This document shows, piece by piece, positions 16,113 through 23,691 of a DNA stretch of 64,000 bases. The number at the start of each line of letters is the position of its first letter. The stretch's first letter is position 1. The DNA lies in assembly GCF_017086405.1 (NCBI RefSeq), contig NZ_CP070973.1, forward strand, positions 6,294,739 through 6,358,738, given 5' to 3'. This DNA comes from Mycobacterium gordonae. Lineage in GTDB: Bacteria > Actinomycetota > Actinomycetes > Mycobacteriales > Mycobacteriaceae. Under the pieces are notes generated by a model that was not told where the DNA came from, did no database searches, and worked only from the letters and a program-made list of their open reading frames with translations. The position numbers and the translations under genes are program-made.

Positions 16113-17018
16113 TCAGCCGGCCGCGTAGGCGGTGTCGACGCTGTAGACGGTGAAACCTGTCTTCTCGTACGTCCGCACCGCGGCCGTGTTGTCGGATTCC
16201 ACGTACAGCATCGCGCCAGGGTCGGGCATCTTGGCCAACCGCCGTGCCAGCGACGCCAGCCCGATCGAGGTCAGCAGCTGTCCCAGGCCGCTGCCCTGGG
16301 CCGACGGGTCGACGCCCAGCACGTAGACCTCGCCCAGTCCGGCCGGGTCGGGGTGCACTTTGGTCCAGTGGAAGCCCAGCAGCCGGTCGTCGCGGTCGAA
16401 TGCCAGGAACAGACCCGCCGGGTCGAACCACGACTCGCCACGCCGCTCGTCGATCTCGCGCTCGGTCCAGCCGCCCTGTTCCGGGTGGTAGGAGAAAGCG
16501 GCGTTGTTGACCCGTAGTAGTTCGGCGTCGTCAGCCGGGCCGGCGTAGGTGCGGATCCGCACCTCGCGCAGGCGGTCGGGAGGCGCCGGATCGGCGATAC
16601 CGCGCAGCTGCCGGCGCATCTGCACCAGTTGACGCACTGTGACCAATCCCAGTGCCGACGCGGTGGCCCGGGCGGGCCCCAGGGTGCCGTGCGCCCAGAA
16701 GCGGCTCTTGTCGTCGGTCTTGGCCAGCGCCGCACGGATCAGCGCCGCGCCGACACCGACACGCCGGGCGTGCGGATGCACCACCAACTCCGACATAGCG
16801 CCGGCACCATCTCGCGGCCGGGTGAGGTTCAGATATCCCGTGATTCCCGCCGTCGCGTCCGCAGCCACCAGGTGGTCGGTGCGGTCCTGCGGCAGCTCCC
16901 GCAGCACCTGCTCACCGACCGGGGCTACGCCATCGAATTCTGTCGCCGCCGTGATGATTTCCCGTATCTGGTGTTGCTCATCGGCGGTCAGGGCAGTGCG
17001 CCACTGCGGCGCGGTCAC
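16113..17018 (-). CDS. mshD: MshD, mycothiol synthase
   Basis: 301 residues with two tandem GNAT domains; MshD acetylates Cys-GlcN-Ins with acetyl-CoA in the last step of mycothiol synthesis. The N-terminal domain has HPHARRVGVGAALIRAAL, the C-terminal catalytic domain EVYVLGVDPSAQGSGLGQLLTSIGL. The start overlaps the end of the upstream response-regulator gene by 4 nt (17015-17018), as at the Rv0818-Rv0819 junction. Confidence 0.95.
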   Translation of the reverse strand: MTAPQWRTALTADEQHQIREIITAATEFDGVAPVGEQVLRELPQDRTDHLVAADATAGITGYLNLTRPRDGAGAMSELVVHPHARRVGVGAALIRAALAKTDDKSRFWAHGTLGPARATASALGLVTVRQLVQMRRQLRGIADPAPPDRLREVRIRTYAGPADDAELLRVNNAAFSYHPEQGGWTEREIDERRGESWFDPAGLFLAFDRDDRLLGFHWTKVHPDPAGLGEVYVLGVDPSAQGSGLGQLLTSIGLASLARRLAKMPDPGAMLYVESDNTAAVRTYEKTGFTVYSVDTAYAAG

Positions 17019-17782
17019 TGACTGCGCAACGGGTCGGCAAGCGAGTCGGTGTCGGCGTCGGATTCGTCGTCCTCAGATTCGCGATCGGGTTCGGCGGCCT
17101 GGGCCCGGCCGCGCGTGGGCCGGACCGCCTTGTAACCGACATTGCGCACGGTGCCGATCAGCGCCTCGTGCTCGGGGCCAAGTTTGGCTCGCAGCCGACG
17201 TACGTGCACGTCGACGGTGCGAGTGCCGCCGAAGAAGTCGTAACCCCAGACTTCGTGCAGCAGTTGCGCGCGGGTGAACACCCGGCCGGCATGCTGGGCC
17301 AGATACTTCAGCAACTCAAATTCTTTGTAGGTGAGGTCGAGCGGGCGACCACGCAGTCGCGCGGTGTAGGTGCCCTCGTCGATCACCAGTTCGCCCAGAC
17401 TGACCTTGCCGACGCTTTCCTGGTCGGCCAGACCGCCGCGGCGGCCCACAACGAGCCGCAGCCGTGCGTCGATCTCGGCCGGCCCGGTGCTCGGAAGCAG
17501 GATCTCATCCAGGCCCCAGTCGGCGCTGACGGCAACCAGACCGCCTTCGCTCACCACCGCCAGCACCGGCGCGGAGCGGCCCGCCGTGCTCAGCAGCCGG
17601 CACAGGCCGCGCGCCGCGGAGAGGTCGTTTCGTGCATCGACGAGCACGGCGTCGGCGTTACCCGCCTCCAGCAAAGAGGACGCCTCCGGTGGCGCCGTCC
17701 GCACGTTATGCGGCAGCAGGGACAACGAGGGTAGGACCGGGTCGGGATACAGCTCCGAGGTCAGCAGTAATAGCTCCAACAC
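17015..17782 (-). CDS. glnR: OmpR-family orphan response regulator, GlnR-like (Rv0818)
   Basis: 255 residues. The N-terminal receiver-like domain has DAVLVDARNDLSAARGLCRLL, with an Asp at the usual phosphorylation place but a poor acidic pocket, as in actinobacterial GlnR. The C-terminal winged helix is typical of OmpR (LTYKEFELLKYLAQHAGRVFTRAQLLHEVWG; RTVDVHVRRLRAKLG). GlnR controls nitrogen genes. The start is GTG 17782. The acidic tail (about 30 residues) is disordered. It is the first gene of the minus-strand run into mshD and pstSCAB, so phosphate import could partly follow nitrogen signals by read-through; that is inference. Confidence 0.85.
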   Translation of the reverse strand: MLELLLLTSELYPDPVLPSLSLLPHNVRTAPPEASSLLEAGNADAVLVDARNDLSAARGLCRLLSTAGRSAPVLAVVSEGGLVAVSADWGLDEILLPSTGPAEIDARLRLVVGRRGGLADQESVGKVSLGELVIDEGTYTARLRGRPLDLTYKEFELLKYLAQHAGRVFTRAQLLHEVWGYDFFGGTRTVDVHVRRLRAKLGPEHEALIGTVRNVGYKAVRPTRGRAQAAEPDRESEDDESDADTDSLADPLRSQ

Positions 17783-18029
17783 GCCCCTCCAGCGTCGTGG
17801 GCAAGGCCTCCCAGACTCATCGCGACATATGACGTTAGCGGCAAGATCATCTAACGATAACTTGCCGCGTGGTATTCGGCCTGGCGACGAGGCCTCTCAA
17901 CAGGTGGCGGCGGGCAGTCGGGCAGTTAGCCCTCAGCTAGCCCAAGCCCCCACGACCTGCGGCGGGCGCCGCGGGCCGCGAAAGCACTGTGAGCAACCCA
18001 ACACGGCCCCGCGATGTCAGAATGTCCGC

Positions 18030-18836
18030 GTGCGCAAAGTCCTGGCCGGTGCCACTGCCGCGGCGATCGCCGTTGGCGTCCTCGCCCTGGCGGCCATCGG
18101 CGTCGACTACGGCTCGAGCATCTACGCCGAATACCGACTGTCGACCAACGTGCGCAAGGCCGCCAACCTGGGATCCGACCCGTTCGTGGCCATCCTGGCC
18201 TTTCCGTTCATTCCCCAGGCGATGCGCCACCACTACAACGAGCTGGAGATCAAGGCCGGAGCCGTCGACCACGCGCCGGTCGGCAAGGCCACCCTCGAGG
18301 CCACCATGCACTCGATCGACCTGACCGATGCGTCCTGGTTGATCAGGCCGGAAGCCAAGCTTCCGGTCGGCGAACTGGAGAGCCGCATCATCATCGACTC
18401 GGTACACCTGGGCCGCTATCTGGGCATCACTGACCTGATGGTGGAGGCACCGCCCCAGGAATCCAACGACGCCACCGGGGGAACCACCGAATCCGGGATA
18501 TCGGGCAGCCACGGCCTGGTGTTCAGCGGCACACCGAAATCGGCGAACTTCGACCGCCGCGTCAGCGTCTCGGTGGATCTGTCCATCTCCCCCGACGATG
18601 CGGCAACGCTGGTGATCACCCCAACCGGCGTGGTGACCGGGCCTGACACCGCCAACCAGACCGTTCCCGACGACAGACGCGAGGCCGTATTGCGGGCATT
18701 CGCCAGCCGGCTGCCCAACCAGAGGCTCCCGTTCGGGGTGGCGCCGAACACCGTGGGAGCGCGCGGCTCCGACGTCATCATCGAGGGCATCACCCGGGGG
18801 GTCACCGTGACGCTGGAAGGTTTCCAGCGGTCGTGA
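18030..18836 (+). CDS. lmeA: LmeA-like (Rv0817c) periplasmic protein of lipomannan/LAM elongation
   Basis: 268 residues. An N-terminal hydrophobic segment (VLAGATAAAIAVGVLALAAIGVD) acts as signal/anchor, followed by a DUF2993-type lipid-binding beta-rich domain (LEATMHSIDLTDASWLI; LESRIIIDSVHLGRYLGI). The orthologue in M. smegmatis, LmeA, is needed to keep the mannan chain of lipomannan and lipoarabinomannan long. GTG 18030 gives this N terminus. The gene is divergent from the response-regulator gene and is followed at once by the cysteine leader and cysA2. Confidence 0.85.
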   Translation: MRKVLAGATAAAIAVGVLALAAIGVDYGSSIYAEYRLSTNVRKAANLGSDPFVAILAFPFIPQAMRHHYNELEIKAGAVDHAPVGKATLEATMHSIDLTDASWLIRPEAKLPVGELESRIIIDSVHLGRYLGITDLMVEAPPQESNDATGGTTESGISGSHGLVFSGTPKSANFDRRVSVSVDLSISPDDAATLVITPTGVVTGPDTANQTVPDDRREAVLRAFASRLPNQRLPFGVAPNTVGARGSDVIIEGITRGVTVTLEGFQRS

Positions 18837-18880
18837 CGGCGCCCGCCGGCGGCTGTTGGCTTGATCACTGTTTCATTGGG

Positions 18881-18886
18881 TAAGCT
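18881..18886 (+). promoter_or_regulatory. -10 element of the leaderless polycysteine-cysA2 transcript
   Basis: TAAGCT (TANNNT) lies 7 nt before the GTG at 18894, the spacing expected when transcription starts on the first base of the start codon. Confidence 0.75.
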
Positions 18887-18893
18887 GACCGAC

Positions 18894-18983
18894 GTGTCAG
18901 CCCGCATCGAGCTCATGCTCGCCAAGCGCCGCGCAGTCCAGCTGTGCCGCGTCGCGTGCTGTTGCTGTTGCTGTAGCTGCTGA
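18894..18983 (+). CDS. 29-residue leaderless polycysteine leader peptide (cysteine attenuator of cysA2-sseC2)
   Basis: GTG-started reading frame of 29 codons with 8 Cys, six of them consecutive (residues 22-27, alternating TGT/TGC), ending SC-stop at 18981-18983. The -10 hexamer sits 7 nt upstream, so the peptide is read from a leaderless mRNA. It lies 127 nt before cysA2. Leaderless polycysteine reading frames are known in mycobacteria as cysteine-responsive attenuators upstream of sulphur genes, including this rhodanese locus: ribosome stalling at Cys codons when cysteine is scarce changes expression downstream. The peptide itself probably has no function. I could not identify the alternative RNA structures with certainty. 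Confidence 0.92.
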   Translation: MSARIELMLAKRRAVQLCRVACCCCCCSC

Positions 18984-19110
18984 GTAGCCGCGCCGATCTG
19001 CGCAGCGCTCGAAGCGGCCAGGGCCCCTTCCCCGTGGCATGTCTTCCTCTCGCGCACCAGGCGTACCCGGACCCCAAGCTGTTGATCAGAAGAAATCGAA
19101 AGGATCCCCC

Positions 19111-19944
19111 ATGGCACGCTCCGACGTCCTGGTCTCCGCCGACTGGGCTGAGAGCAATCTGGATGCCGAAAACGTCGTCTTCGTCGAGGTGGACGAGGAC
19201 ACCAGCGCATACGACGGCGGCCACATCGCCGGCGCCGTCAAGCTGGACTGGCGCGACGACCTGCAGGACCCGGTTAAGCGCGACTTCGTCGACGCCGAGC
19301 AGTTCTCCAAGTTGCTGTCCGAGCGTGGCATCTCCAACGACGACACCGTGATCCTCTACGGCGGCAACAACAACTGGTTCGCGGCCTACGCGTACTGGTA
19401 CTTCAAGCTGTACGGCCACGACAAGGTGAAGCTGCTCGACGGCGGCCGCAAGAAATGGGAGCTCGACGGTCGCCCGCTGTCCAGCGACGCCGTGAACCGG
19501 CCGGCCACCTCGTATACCGCCGCCGCCCCGGACAACTCCATCCGGGCCTTCCGTGACGAGGTCATCGCCGCCATCGGCACCAAGAACCTGGTCGATGTGC
19601 GGTCTCCGGACGAGTACTCCGGCAAGATCCTGGCGCCCGCGCACCTGCCGCAGGAACAGAGCCAGCGCCCCGGCCACGTCCCCACCGCCATCAACGTGCC
19701 GTGGAGCAAGGCCGCCAACGAGGACGGCACCTTCAAGTCCGATGAGGACCTGGCCAAGTTGTACGCCGACGCCGGCCTGGATGGACAGAAGGAAACGATT
19801 GCCTACTGTCGGATCGGGGAACGTTCGTCGCACACCTGGTTCGTCCTGCAGGAATTGCTCGGACACAAAAACGTCAAGAACTACGACGGCAGTTGGACTG
19901 AATACGGCTCCCTGGTGGGTGCCCCGATCGAGTTGGGAAACTGA
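19111..19944 (+). CDS. cysA2: CysA2, thiosulfate sulfurtransferase (rhodanese)
   Basis: 277 residues, identical in length to M. tuberculosis CysA2. Two rhodanese domains; the C-terminal one holds catalytic Cys233 in the loop CRIGERS (233-239), the thiosulfate-type sequence. It transfers sulfane sulfur from thiosulfate to a thiophile. ATG 19111 is preceded by GAAAGG at 7 nt. It lies downstream of the polycysteine leader and is followed by sseC2 after one base. M. tuberculosis carries a thioredoxin gene (thiX, Rv0816c) between lmeA and cysA2; there is none here. Confidence 0.95.
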   Translation: MARSDVLVSADWAESNLDAENVVFVEVDEDTSAYDGGHIAGAVKLDWRDDLQDPVKRDFVDAEQFSKLLSERGISNDDTVILYGGNNNWFAAYAYWYFKLYGHDKVKLLDGGRKKWELDGRPLSSDAVNRPATSYTAAAPDNSIRAFRDEVIAAIGTKNLVDVRSPDEYSGKILAPAHLPQEQSQRPGHVPTAINVPWSKAANEDGTFKSDEDLAKLYADAGLDGQKETIAYCRIGERSSHTWFVLQELLGHKNVKNYDGSWTEYGSLVGAPIELGN

Positions 19945-19945
19945 C

Positions 19946-20248
19946 ATGTGCACTGCACCAAAGCAAGGACTGACATTGCCGGCCAGCGTCGACCTGGAGA
20001 AGGAAACGGTGATCACCGGCCGCGTCGTGGATGGCGACGGCCAAGCCGTCGGCGGGGCATTCGTCCGCCTGTTGGACTCCTCTGACGAATTCACTGCCGA
20101 GGTTGTCGCATCGGCGACGGGCGACTTCCGGTTCTTCGCGGCGCCGGGATCCTGGACACTGCGCGCGTTGTCCCGGGTGGGCAACGGCGACGCCGTGGTG
20201 GCGCCGTCGGGCGCCGGCATCCACGAGGTGGACATCAAGGTCGCCTGA
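19946..20248 (+). CDS. sseC2: SseC-type DUF1416 protein
   Basis: 100 residues, the same length as SseC of M. tuberculosis. It has a transthyretin/carboxypeptidase-regulatory-like beta-sandwich pattern (TVITGRVVDGDGQAVGGAFVRLLD...FRFFAAPGSWTLRAL). It is always paired with a rhodanese and thought to act in sulphur transfer or sulphation, without direct proof. The start ATG 19946 follows the cysA2 stop by one base, so translation is coupled. A strong hairpin follows. Confidence 0.92.
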   Translation: MCTAPKQGLTLPASVDLEKETVITGRVVDGDGQAVGGAFVRLLDSSDEFTAEVVASATGDFRFFAAPGSWTLRALSRVGNGDAVVAPSGAGIHEVDIKVA

Positions 20249-20264
20249 CCGGCAGCCGTTTCCT

Positions 20265-20311
20265 CTGCGCTGAGGGCGAAGAAGTTTGAGTGGTCGCCGC
20301 CCTCAACGCAG
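20265..20311 (+). terminator. terminator-like hairpin after cysA2-sseC2
   Basis: A 14-bp stem, 20265-20278 against 20298-20311, with a single mismatch and a 19-nt loop. It separates sseC2 from the next promoter at 20332. Confidence 0.65.
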
Positions 20312-20331
20312 ACTCAACGGCAAAAGGCGAA

Positions 20332-20337
20332 TAGACT
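20332..20337 (+). promoter_or_regulatory. -10 element of the leaderless microprotein-nitrobindin transcript
   Basis: TAGACT (TANNNT) ends 7 nt before the GTG at 20345, predicting a leaderless mRNA. Confidence 0.65.
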
Positions 20338-20344
20338 CGTCCCC

Positions 20345-20443
20345 GTGGTGCTGTTCTTCGAGATCATGCTGGTCCTTGCGACTGTGGTCATCTCCTGGTT
20401 CGCGCTGTATGCGCTGTATCGGTTGATCACCGACGAGTCGTGA
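20345..20443 (+). CDS. 32-residue single-pass membrane microprotein
   Basis: GTG-started frame of 32 codons that is almost entirely one hydrophobic helix (residues 2-28, rich in Val, Leu, Phe and Ile) with a short polar tail ITDES. Three points support it: a TANNNT -10 box exactly 7 nt before the start, a terminator hairpin just upstream that isolates it from sseC2, and a GTGA overlap (20440-20443) in which its stop couples to the nitrobindin start. The function is unknown. It could anchor or assist the downstream haem-type protein, or serve only as a translational coupler. Confidence 0.7.
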   Translation: MVLFFEIMLVLATVVISWFALYALYRLITDES

Positions 20444-21084
20444 CCTCCACCGAGGGAGACGACGCCGCTGACGAGTTGTCCCAAGCGGCCGAGCGAGCGA
20501 AACTGACCGCTACCCGCAATATCCCCGCCTACGACGACCTGCCGGTGCCGGCTGACACCGCGAACCTGCGCGAAGGCGCCAACCTGCACGACGCTCTGCT
20601 GGCGCTGCTGCCGCTGGTCGGCGTCTGGCGCGGCGAGGGCGAGGGCCGCGCTCACGACGGCGACTACCGATTCGGACAGCAGATCGTGGTGTCCCATGAC
20701 GGCGGCGACTACCTGAACTGGGAGGCCCGCTCCTGGCGCCTCGACGAGGCGGGCGAGTACCACCAGCCGGCGCTGCGCGAAACGGGATTCTGGCGGTTCG
20801 TCGCCGACCCCGACGACCCCAGCGAGTCGCAGGCCATCGAGCTGCTGCTGGCGCACTCGTCCGGTTACGTCGAGCTGTTCTACGGGCGCCCGCGCAACCA
20901 GTCGTCGTGGGAACTGGTGACCGATGCGCTGGCCCGGAGCCGGTCCGGCGTGCTGGTCGGCGGCGCGAAACGGCTCTACGGCATCGTCGAGGGTGGCGAT
21001 CTCGCCTACGTCGAAGAGCGGGTGGACGCCGACGGCGGACTGGTTCCCCATCTATCGGCGCGGTTGTCCCGTTTCGTCGGCTGA
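20440..21084 (+). CDS. nitrobindin-like / fatty-acid-binding-protein-like beta-barrel (Rv0813c-like)
   Basis: 214 residues. A ten-stranded FABP/nitrobindin barrel is indicated by LLPLVGVWRGEGEG (the GxWxGxGxG signature), FGQQIVVSHDGGDYLNWEARSW, ETGFWRF and a C-terminal PHLSARLSRF. Nitrobindins bind ferric haem and isomerise peroxynitrite; the His in the PHLSARL segment sits about where the haem ligand is expected, but Rv0813c has been regarded as divergent and ligand binding is uncertain. The first ~45 residues are a polar extension. The GTG start overlaps the microprotein stop by 4 nt. Confidence 0.85.
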   Translation: MTSTEGDDAADELSQAAERAKLTATRNIPAYDDLPVPADTANLREGANLHDALLALLPLVGVWRGEGEGRAHDGDYRFGQQIVVSHDGGDYLNWEARSWRLDEAGEYHQPALRETGFWRFVADPDDPSESQAIELLLAHSSGYVELFYGRPRNQSSWELVTDALARSRSGVLVGGAKRLYGIVEGGDLAYVEERVDADGGLVPHLSARLSRFVG

Positions 21085-21201
21085 AACCCGCCGCCGCGAA
21101 AGAGATCTCGCTGTTGCCTTCCCGCGCACTTGCGCGTGTACTGTTCGCGTCCGAGCAGGCCCTGAAGAAGGCCCGAAAGAGGCCCGGCGAAGGCAGGTTT
21201 G

Positions 21202-23571
21202 ATGGGTCAGAAAAGAATCGCCCCACCCCCGGTGCGCTGGACCATGTCGGTGCTGGCCGTCCTGTTGATCGGTTATCTCGCCGCGGTGGCGCTCCAGCCC
21301 GCCATTCTGGATCTGCTGCCGTCCGGGGTGGGTTGGTTCGGCCGGCCGGGATCGATGGCGACGACCGCGATCGTGGTCGGCGTCCTGGTCGCGGTGTGCG
21401 TCATGACCTTCCGGTCCAATTCCAGCCACCGTTTGGTCGGTGTGTCGTTCACCGTGATCGCGGTGCTCATCACCATGAGCGCAATTCTGGGGCTCAGCTC
21501 CTACTGGAACTGTCACGACGAGAACCACCCCGCGGTATTCACCCCGCTGATGCTGACCGCGCAGTTGATCAAGGGCAGCAGCAGCGACTATTCGCTGGGC
21601 GGGCACATCTGCCCCAGCCCGACGCCCGTCGGTCTCGAATTGGCGCGCATGGCGGCGGTTTCGGCCATTTTCACCGGCCTCGGCGGCGTGGTGGTCGGAG
21701 TGTTCCGGTCCCAAGTGGACCGGCTGCGGGCGAACTTCGCGGATTCGGTCACCGCCATCGTGGGAGTCGACGACGACACCGAATCGATGGTCAGCGGCGT
21801 CGCGCGGACGTTGGACCGGCGCAGCACCTTGGTGGTAGTCACCAGCGCCAATGACGACCGGGTACAGCGCCTGCGCAGAATGGGCGCCCGGGTGGTGCTG
21901 GTCGACTTCAACGCGCCCGCCACGCTGGTGTCGTTGCGGCTGTGGCGTCACCTGGGCCGGCTCTACCTGATGGCACCCGACCCGGCGATCAACCTGTTGT
22001 GGTTGGACCTGATCAGCAGGCGGCTGTCACAGGTCGCCAACAAGCGGCGGCTACCCCTCATAGTGCGGATCGACGATCCCTGGCTCGCCGAGGCATGGCG
22101 TGCCCAGCAGTTCGGCGGTTCCGACACCCGATGGGCGGCCGACGTCGTCGGCAAGTACGAGGTCACCGCGAGCCGACTCCTTGACGGGATCATTGCGACC
22201 GGGCGCACCAAACGTGTATTCGTCTGCGGCACATCACAGTTGACGTTGGCGCTATGCGCGGACCTGACCCGCCGGGCACTGGAACGGGACTTCTACACGC
22301 CGCCGGGGGCGGTCCCGCTGCCGTCGCTAACCCTGGTGGAACGCGACGCCGAGGAGTACCTGAAGGATCACGAGTTCTACCGCCAGCAAGCAGGATTCGC
22401 GTCCGACGGACCGTCGATCGATGCGGTGTCGGAGGGTCCCACGATTCCCACCATCCTGCGGCTGATCGGCGACACCGACCCCACCACGAGCGCCGTGATC
22501 CTCGTCGACACCCATACCGCCACCACCGGCACCAGGCTCGCCGCCCGCTTCCCCGAAATGCCCGTCTACACCTCGGACCTGAACACCAGCATCGCCGACG
22601 ACTCGATCCAGGTGGTCGGCATGCTGCAGTCGTACTCACTGGTGCTGGACAGCCGCGAAGGTCAGGTCCAGGACGCCTGGGAACGGGCGGCCCGGCTGAT
22701 ACACGAGCGCTATGTAGCCACCATCGACCCCAGCTGGCCACGGGGGCCGGCCTCGGTGCCGTGGATCGAGCTCGACGAGTTCTATCGCGGCTCCAACCGG
22801 CGCCAGGTGCGCAACGCGCTGTGGATGGTCGAACAGATCGCCGGCCACACCTGGAACACCTGGGGCAGCCCACCCGCGCAGTTGTCCGGGCGCGACATGG
22901 CGGATTCGCCCCCGCTGGAGCAGCTCGCGTTGATGGGATTCGACCGGTACTCGGCGCTGGCCATGGCCCAGGCGGAGCACGAGGACTGGTGCCGCTACTA
23001 CCGCCGTAACGGCTGGAAGTACGGCACGCCGCGAGACGACGCCCGCAAGATCCACGACAAGCTGGTCGACTGGTCCGCCGTCGAGAGCAACCCGGATCTG
23101 CTCAACGCCGCCGTGCGCAGCCTGGCCGCCACCCTGTGGAGCCTGCGCCAACTCGGTTACCGGTCCCGCCCGCTCTGGCGGACCTTCACCCGGGTGGGCA
23201 CCGTTTTGGCCGAACAACGCACCGCGCCGTGGACCTGGACATCGGATTCGGGACACACCATGCACGCCAAGGCCGGCGACTGGGAGGTGCGATCGGACGA
23301 CAAAACCTGGTCGGTGCGCGACGACATCTTCCACGCCACCTACGAGCCGGCCGGCGACGGAAGGTGGCGCCGAAAAGGACGCGTCCAGGCCCGTCCCGCG
23401 CAACCGGGCGAGTCGATCAACACCCTCGAAGGCCCGACGAATGCGGCCGACGGCGACTGGGTGGTCCGGGGCGCCGAGGGCGAACAGTGGCCGGTGCCCG
23501 CCCAGGAGTTCGCGCAGCGATACGCGGAGTTCCAGCCCTCGGATGAAACGCACGTTCCCGCAGTCGACTGA
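21202..23571 (+). CDS. four-helix membrane protein with Rossmann (TrkA-N-like) and RyR domains
   Basis: 789 residues from ATG 21202 (positions here count from it). Membrane helices lie near 14-37, 52-70, 78-99 and 149-168, with an extracytoplasmic loop holding two Cys. The cytoplasmic part has two Rossmann-like NAD-binding segments (SVTAIVGVDDDTESMVSG...LVVVTSANDD, about 182-220; RTKRVFVCGTSQLTLALCADL, about 335-355), like TrkA-N domains of ion-channel regulators. A complete RyR domain follows at about 488-628 (AARLIHERY; RGSNRRQVRNALW; AQAEHEDWCRYYRRNGWKYG; IHDKLVDW). The C terminus has two repeats, each GDW(E/V)VR...W.V....F...Y. There is no counterpart between Rv0813c and Rv0812 in M. tuberculosis. 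The TIR gene follows after 120 bp. A ligand-gated membrane signalling or transport role is inferred; the function is unknown. Confidence 0.8.
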   Translation: MGQKRIAPPPVRWTMSVLAVLLIGYLAAVALQPAILDLLPSGVGWFGRPGSMATTAIVVGVLVAVCVMTFRSNSSHRLVGVSFTVIAVLITMSAILGLSSYWNCHDENHPAVFTPLMLTAQLIKGSSSDYSLGGHICPSPTPVGLELARMAAVSAIFTGLGGVVVGVFRSQVDRLRANFADSVTAIVGVDDDTESMVSGVARTLDRRSTLVVVTSANDDRVQRLRRMGARVVLVDFNAPATLVSLRLWRHLGRLYLMAPDPAINLLWLDLISRRLSQVANKRRLPLIVRIDDPWLAEAWRAQQFGGSDTRWAADVVGKYEVTASRLLDGIIATGRTKRVFVCGTSQLTLALCADLTRRALERDFYTPPGAVPLPSLTLVERDAEEYLKDHEFYRQQAGFASDGPSIDAVSEGPTIPTILRLIGDTDPTTSAVILVDTHTATTGTRLAARFPEMPVYTSDLNTSIADDSIQVVGMLQSYSLVLDSREGQVQDAWERAARLIHERYVATIDPSWPRGPASVPWIELDEFYRGSNRRQVRNALWMVEQIAGHTWNTWGSPPAQLSGRDMADSPPLEQLALMGFDRYSALAMAQAEHEDWCRYYRRNGWKYGTPRDDARKIHDKLVDWSAVESNPDLLNAAVRSLAATLWSLRQLGYRSRPLWRTFTRVGTVLAEQRTAPWTWTSDSGHTMHAKAGDWEVRSDDKTWSVRDDIFHATYEPAGDGRWRRKGRVQARPAQPGESINTLEGPTNAADGDWVVRGAEGEQWPVPAQEFAQRYAEFQPSDETHVPAVD

Positions 23572-23691
23572 CGGCGGTTACGGGCCCAGCCGGTATGCCC
23601 GGGTCGATTGCTGCGACCAGTGCCATGCGCTACCGTCGCATGACGGTTTCGCCGTATCCGCCTCCCCCTGCCCTCAATTGAGGAGACTGCC

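Noticed and set aside
18984..19110. Defined terminator/antiterminator pair in the cysA2 leader
   Set aside because: Only short, imperfect stems with bulges are visible by eye; the attenuation structure cannot be assigned without RNA folding.
22636..23553. 305-codon minus-strand frame inside the RyR gene
   Set aside because: Shadow frame with no motif; the plus-strand RyR domain is convincing.
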